64,000 nt of DNA from an uncultured Paracoccaceae bacterium. Lineage in GTDB: Bacteria > Pseudomonadota > Alphaproteobacteria > Rhodobacterales > Rhodobacteraceae. Positions within the stretch are counted from its first letter, which is position 1, and each line of letters starts with the position of its first letter. The notes under the pieces were generated by a model. It made no database searches and was not told the DNA's origin. It saw only the letters and a program-made list of their open reading frames with translations. The stretch spans positions 1 through 64,000 of the forward strand of contig OY288161.1 of assembly GCA_958439195.1 (NCBI GenBank). The letters are read 5' to 3'. A program made the translations under genes and the position numbers. Below are positions 63,271-64,000 of the stretch, piece by piece.

Positions 63271-64000
63271 ATGCAGATCGACGCGCATCAACATTTCTGG
63301 CACCCCGCGCGGGGTGATTACGGCTGGATGCCTGTGGATGACCCGGTGCTGTCGCGCCCCTATGGCCCGGCAGAGTTATGGCCGCAATTGCAGGCGGCGG
63401 GGGTAGAGGGAACGGTGCTGGTGCAGGCCGCACCAACCGTGGCTGAGACGGAATACATGCTGGGCATCGCCGATGCCGTGCCTTGGGTTCTGGGGGTGGT
63501 GGGCTGGGTGGATTTCGAGCGGCCTGCCGATCTGGCCGAGATGAAGCGGCTGGCGCGGCATCCAAAGTTCAAGGGCGTGCGCCCGATGATCCAGGACATC
63601 CCCGATGATGACTGGATGCTGCGGGATGATGTGCAATGGGCGTTTCGTGCGCTGTGTGATCTGGGGCTGCGCTTTGACGCGCTGGGGTTTCCGCGCCATC
63701 TGGGGAATTTCCTGACCATCCTGAAACGTTATCCCACCCTGCCCGTGGTGGTGGATCATTGCATGAAGCCGCAAATCCGCGAGAAATCGGCGGCGCATTT
63801 CCGGTTTTGGGCCGATGGCATGGCACGGATCGCGGATGAAACGGCGGCGGTGGTGAAGTTTTCCGCCCTGATCACCGAGGCCGATGCCGATTGGACCGTG
63901 GATGACCTGGCACCCTATGTGGACCATGTGTTGCGCGTGTTCGGGGCCGAACGGATGATGTGGGGGTCGGATTGGCCGGTGTGCCGGTTGCGCGGGGAAT
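63271..64000 (+). CDS. Fuconolactonase-like amidohydrolase, N-terminal part
   Basis: The frame is open from ATG 63271 to the right edge (243 codons), so the end is outside the window. It belongs to the amidohydrolase-2 group that hydrolyses sugar lactones and similar compounds: DAHQHFWHPARGDYGWM (HxH, about residues 4-20), VVVDHCMKP (His) and MMWGSDWPV (Asp) are visible. It would open the lactone made by the preceding dehydrogenase, giving an L-fuconate-like acid. GGGAAGAA lies before the ATG. Confidence 0.88.
   Translation, partial: MQIDAHQHFWHPARGDYGWMPVDDPVLSRPYGPAELWPQLQAAGVEGTVLVQAAPTVAETEYMLGIADAVPWVLGVVGWVDFERPADLAEMKRLARHPKFKGVRPMIQDIPDDDWMLRDDVQWAFRALCDLGLRFDALGFPRHLGNFLTILKRYPTLPVVVDHCMKPQIREKSAAHFRFWADGMARIADETAAVVKFSALITEADADWTVDDLAPYVDHVLRVFGAERMMWGSDWPVCRLRGE

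Noticed and set aside
1..64000. tRNA, rRNA genes, CRISPR arrays and insertion sequences
   Set aside because: No cloverleaf-like, rRNA-like, regularly spaced repeat or transposase sequence was recognised by reading.

Overview
The window comes from a phototrophic alphaproteobacterium of the Rhodobacteraceae (Rhodobacter/Roseobacter type). About the first 25 kb is a purple-bacterial photosynthesis gene cluster in the Rhodobacter order: end of bchO, idi, bchP, orf428, bchG, bchJ, bchE, ppsR, ppaA/aerR, then bchF-N-B-H-L-M, lhaA and puhA-B-C, a 98-residue ORF, acsF, puhE, hemA and a cytochrome c2 gene. It holds both the oxygen-independent (bchE) and oxygen-dependent (acsF) ring-E cyclases. It also holds the redox repressor PpsR, its cobalamin-type antirepressor PpaA, and five TGT-N12-ACA PpsR-type boxes in front of bchG (two), bchE, ppaA and bchF. 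An FNR-like palindrome also lies in front of bchE.

From 25.7 to 39.7 kb, on the minus strand, lies nitrogen scavenging: a urea ABC importer (urtABCDE) and a complete urease operon (ureD, ureA, a HupE/UreJ membrane protein, ureB, ureC, ureE, ureF, ureG). The urease operon is interrupted between ureB and ureC by a Tat-exported cyclase-family protein and a carboxymuconolactone decarboxylase-like protein. Between ureC and ureE it carries a small gene on the opposite strand. The ~375-base region upstream of ureD holds two pairs of short motifs, each pair spaced 21 bp, and is followed by an orphan Phd-like antitoxin gene.

From 40.4 to 48.7 kb is a polyol (sorbitol/mannitol) operon on the minus strand: HAD phosphatase, SorC-type regulator, then smoE-F-G-K, a short-chain dehydrogenase and mannitol 2-dehydrogenase. 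Two copies of a 30-bp element lie 63 bp apart in front of smoE.

From 49 kb to the end is a second sugar-catabolic island of at least five transcription units. It has an ABC sugar importer split over three units, two FucU/RbsD-type mutarotases, a ribokinase-family kinase, an FGGY kinase, a creatininase-family protein, an M42-type metallopeptidase, a BtpA/SgcQ-family protein, an aldo-keto reductase resembling L-fucose dehydrogenase and the start of a fuconolactonase-like amidohydrolase. All three of its main promoter regions contain a palindrome ACTARCATGTYAG, which suggests one unseen regulator for the whole island. An AT-rich FemAB/CelD-like acetyltransferase gene, apparently broken by a frameshift at a G6 tract, sits inside the island. 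No rRNA, tRNA, CRISPR array or insertion sequence was recognised.
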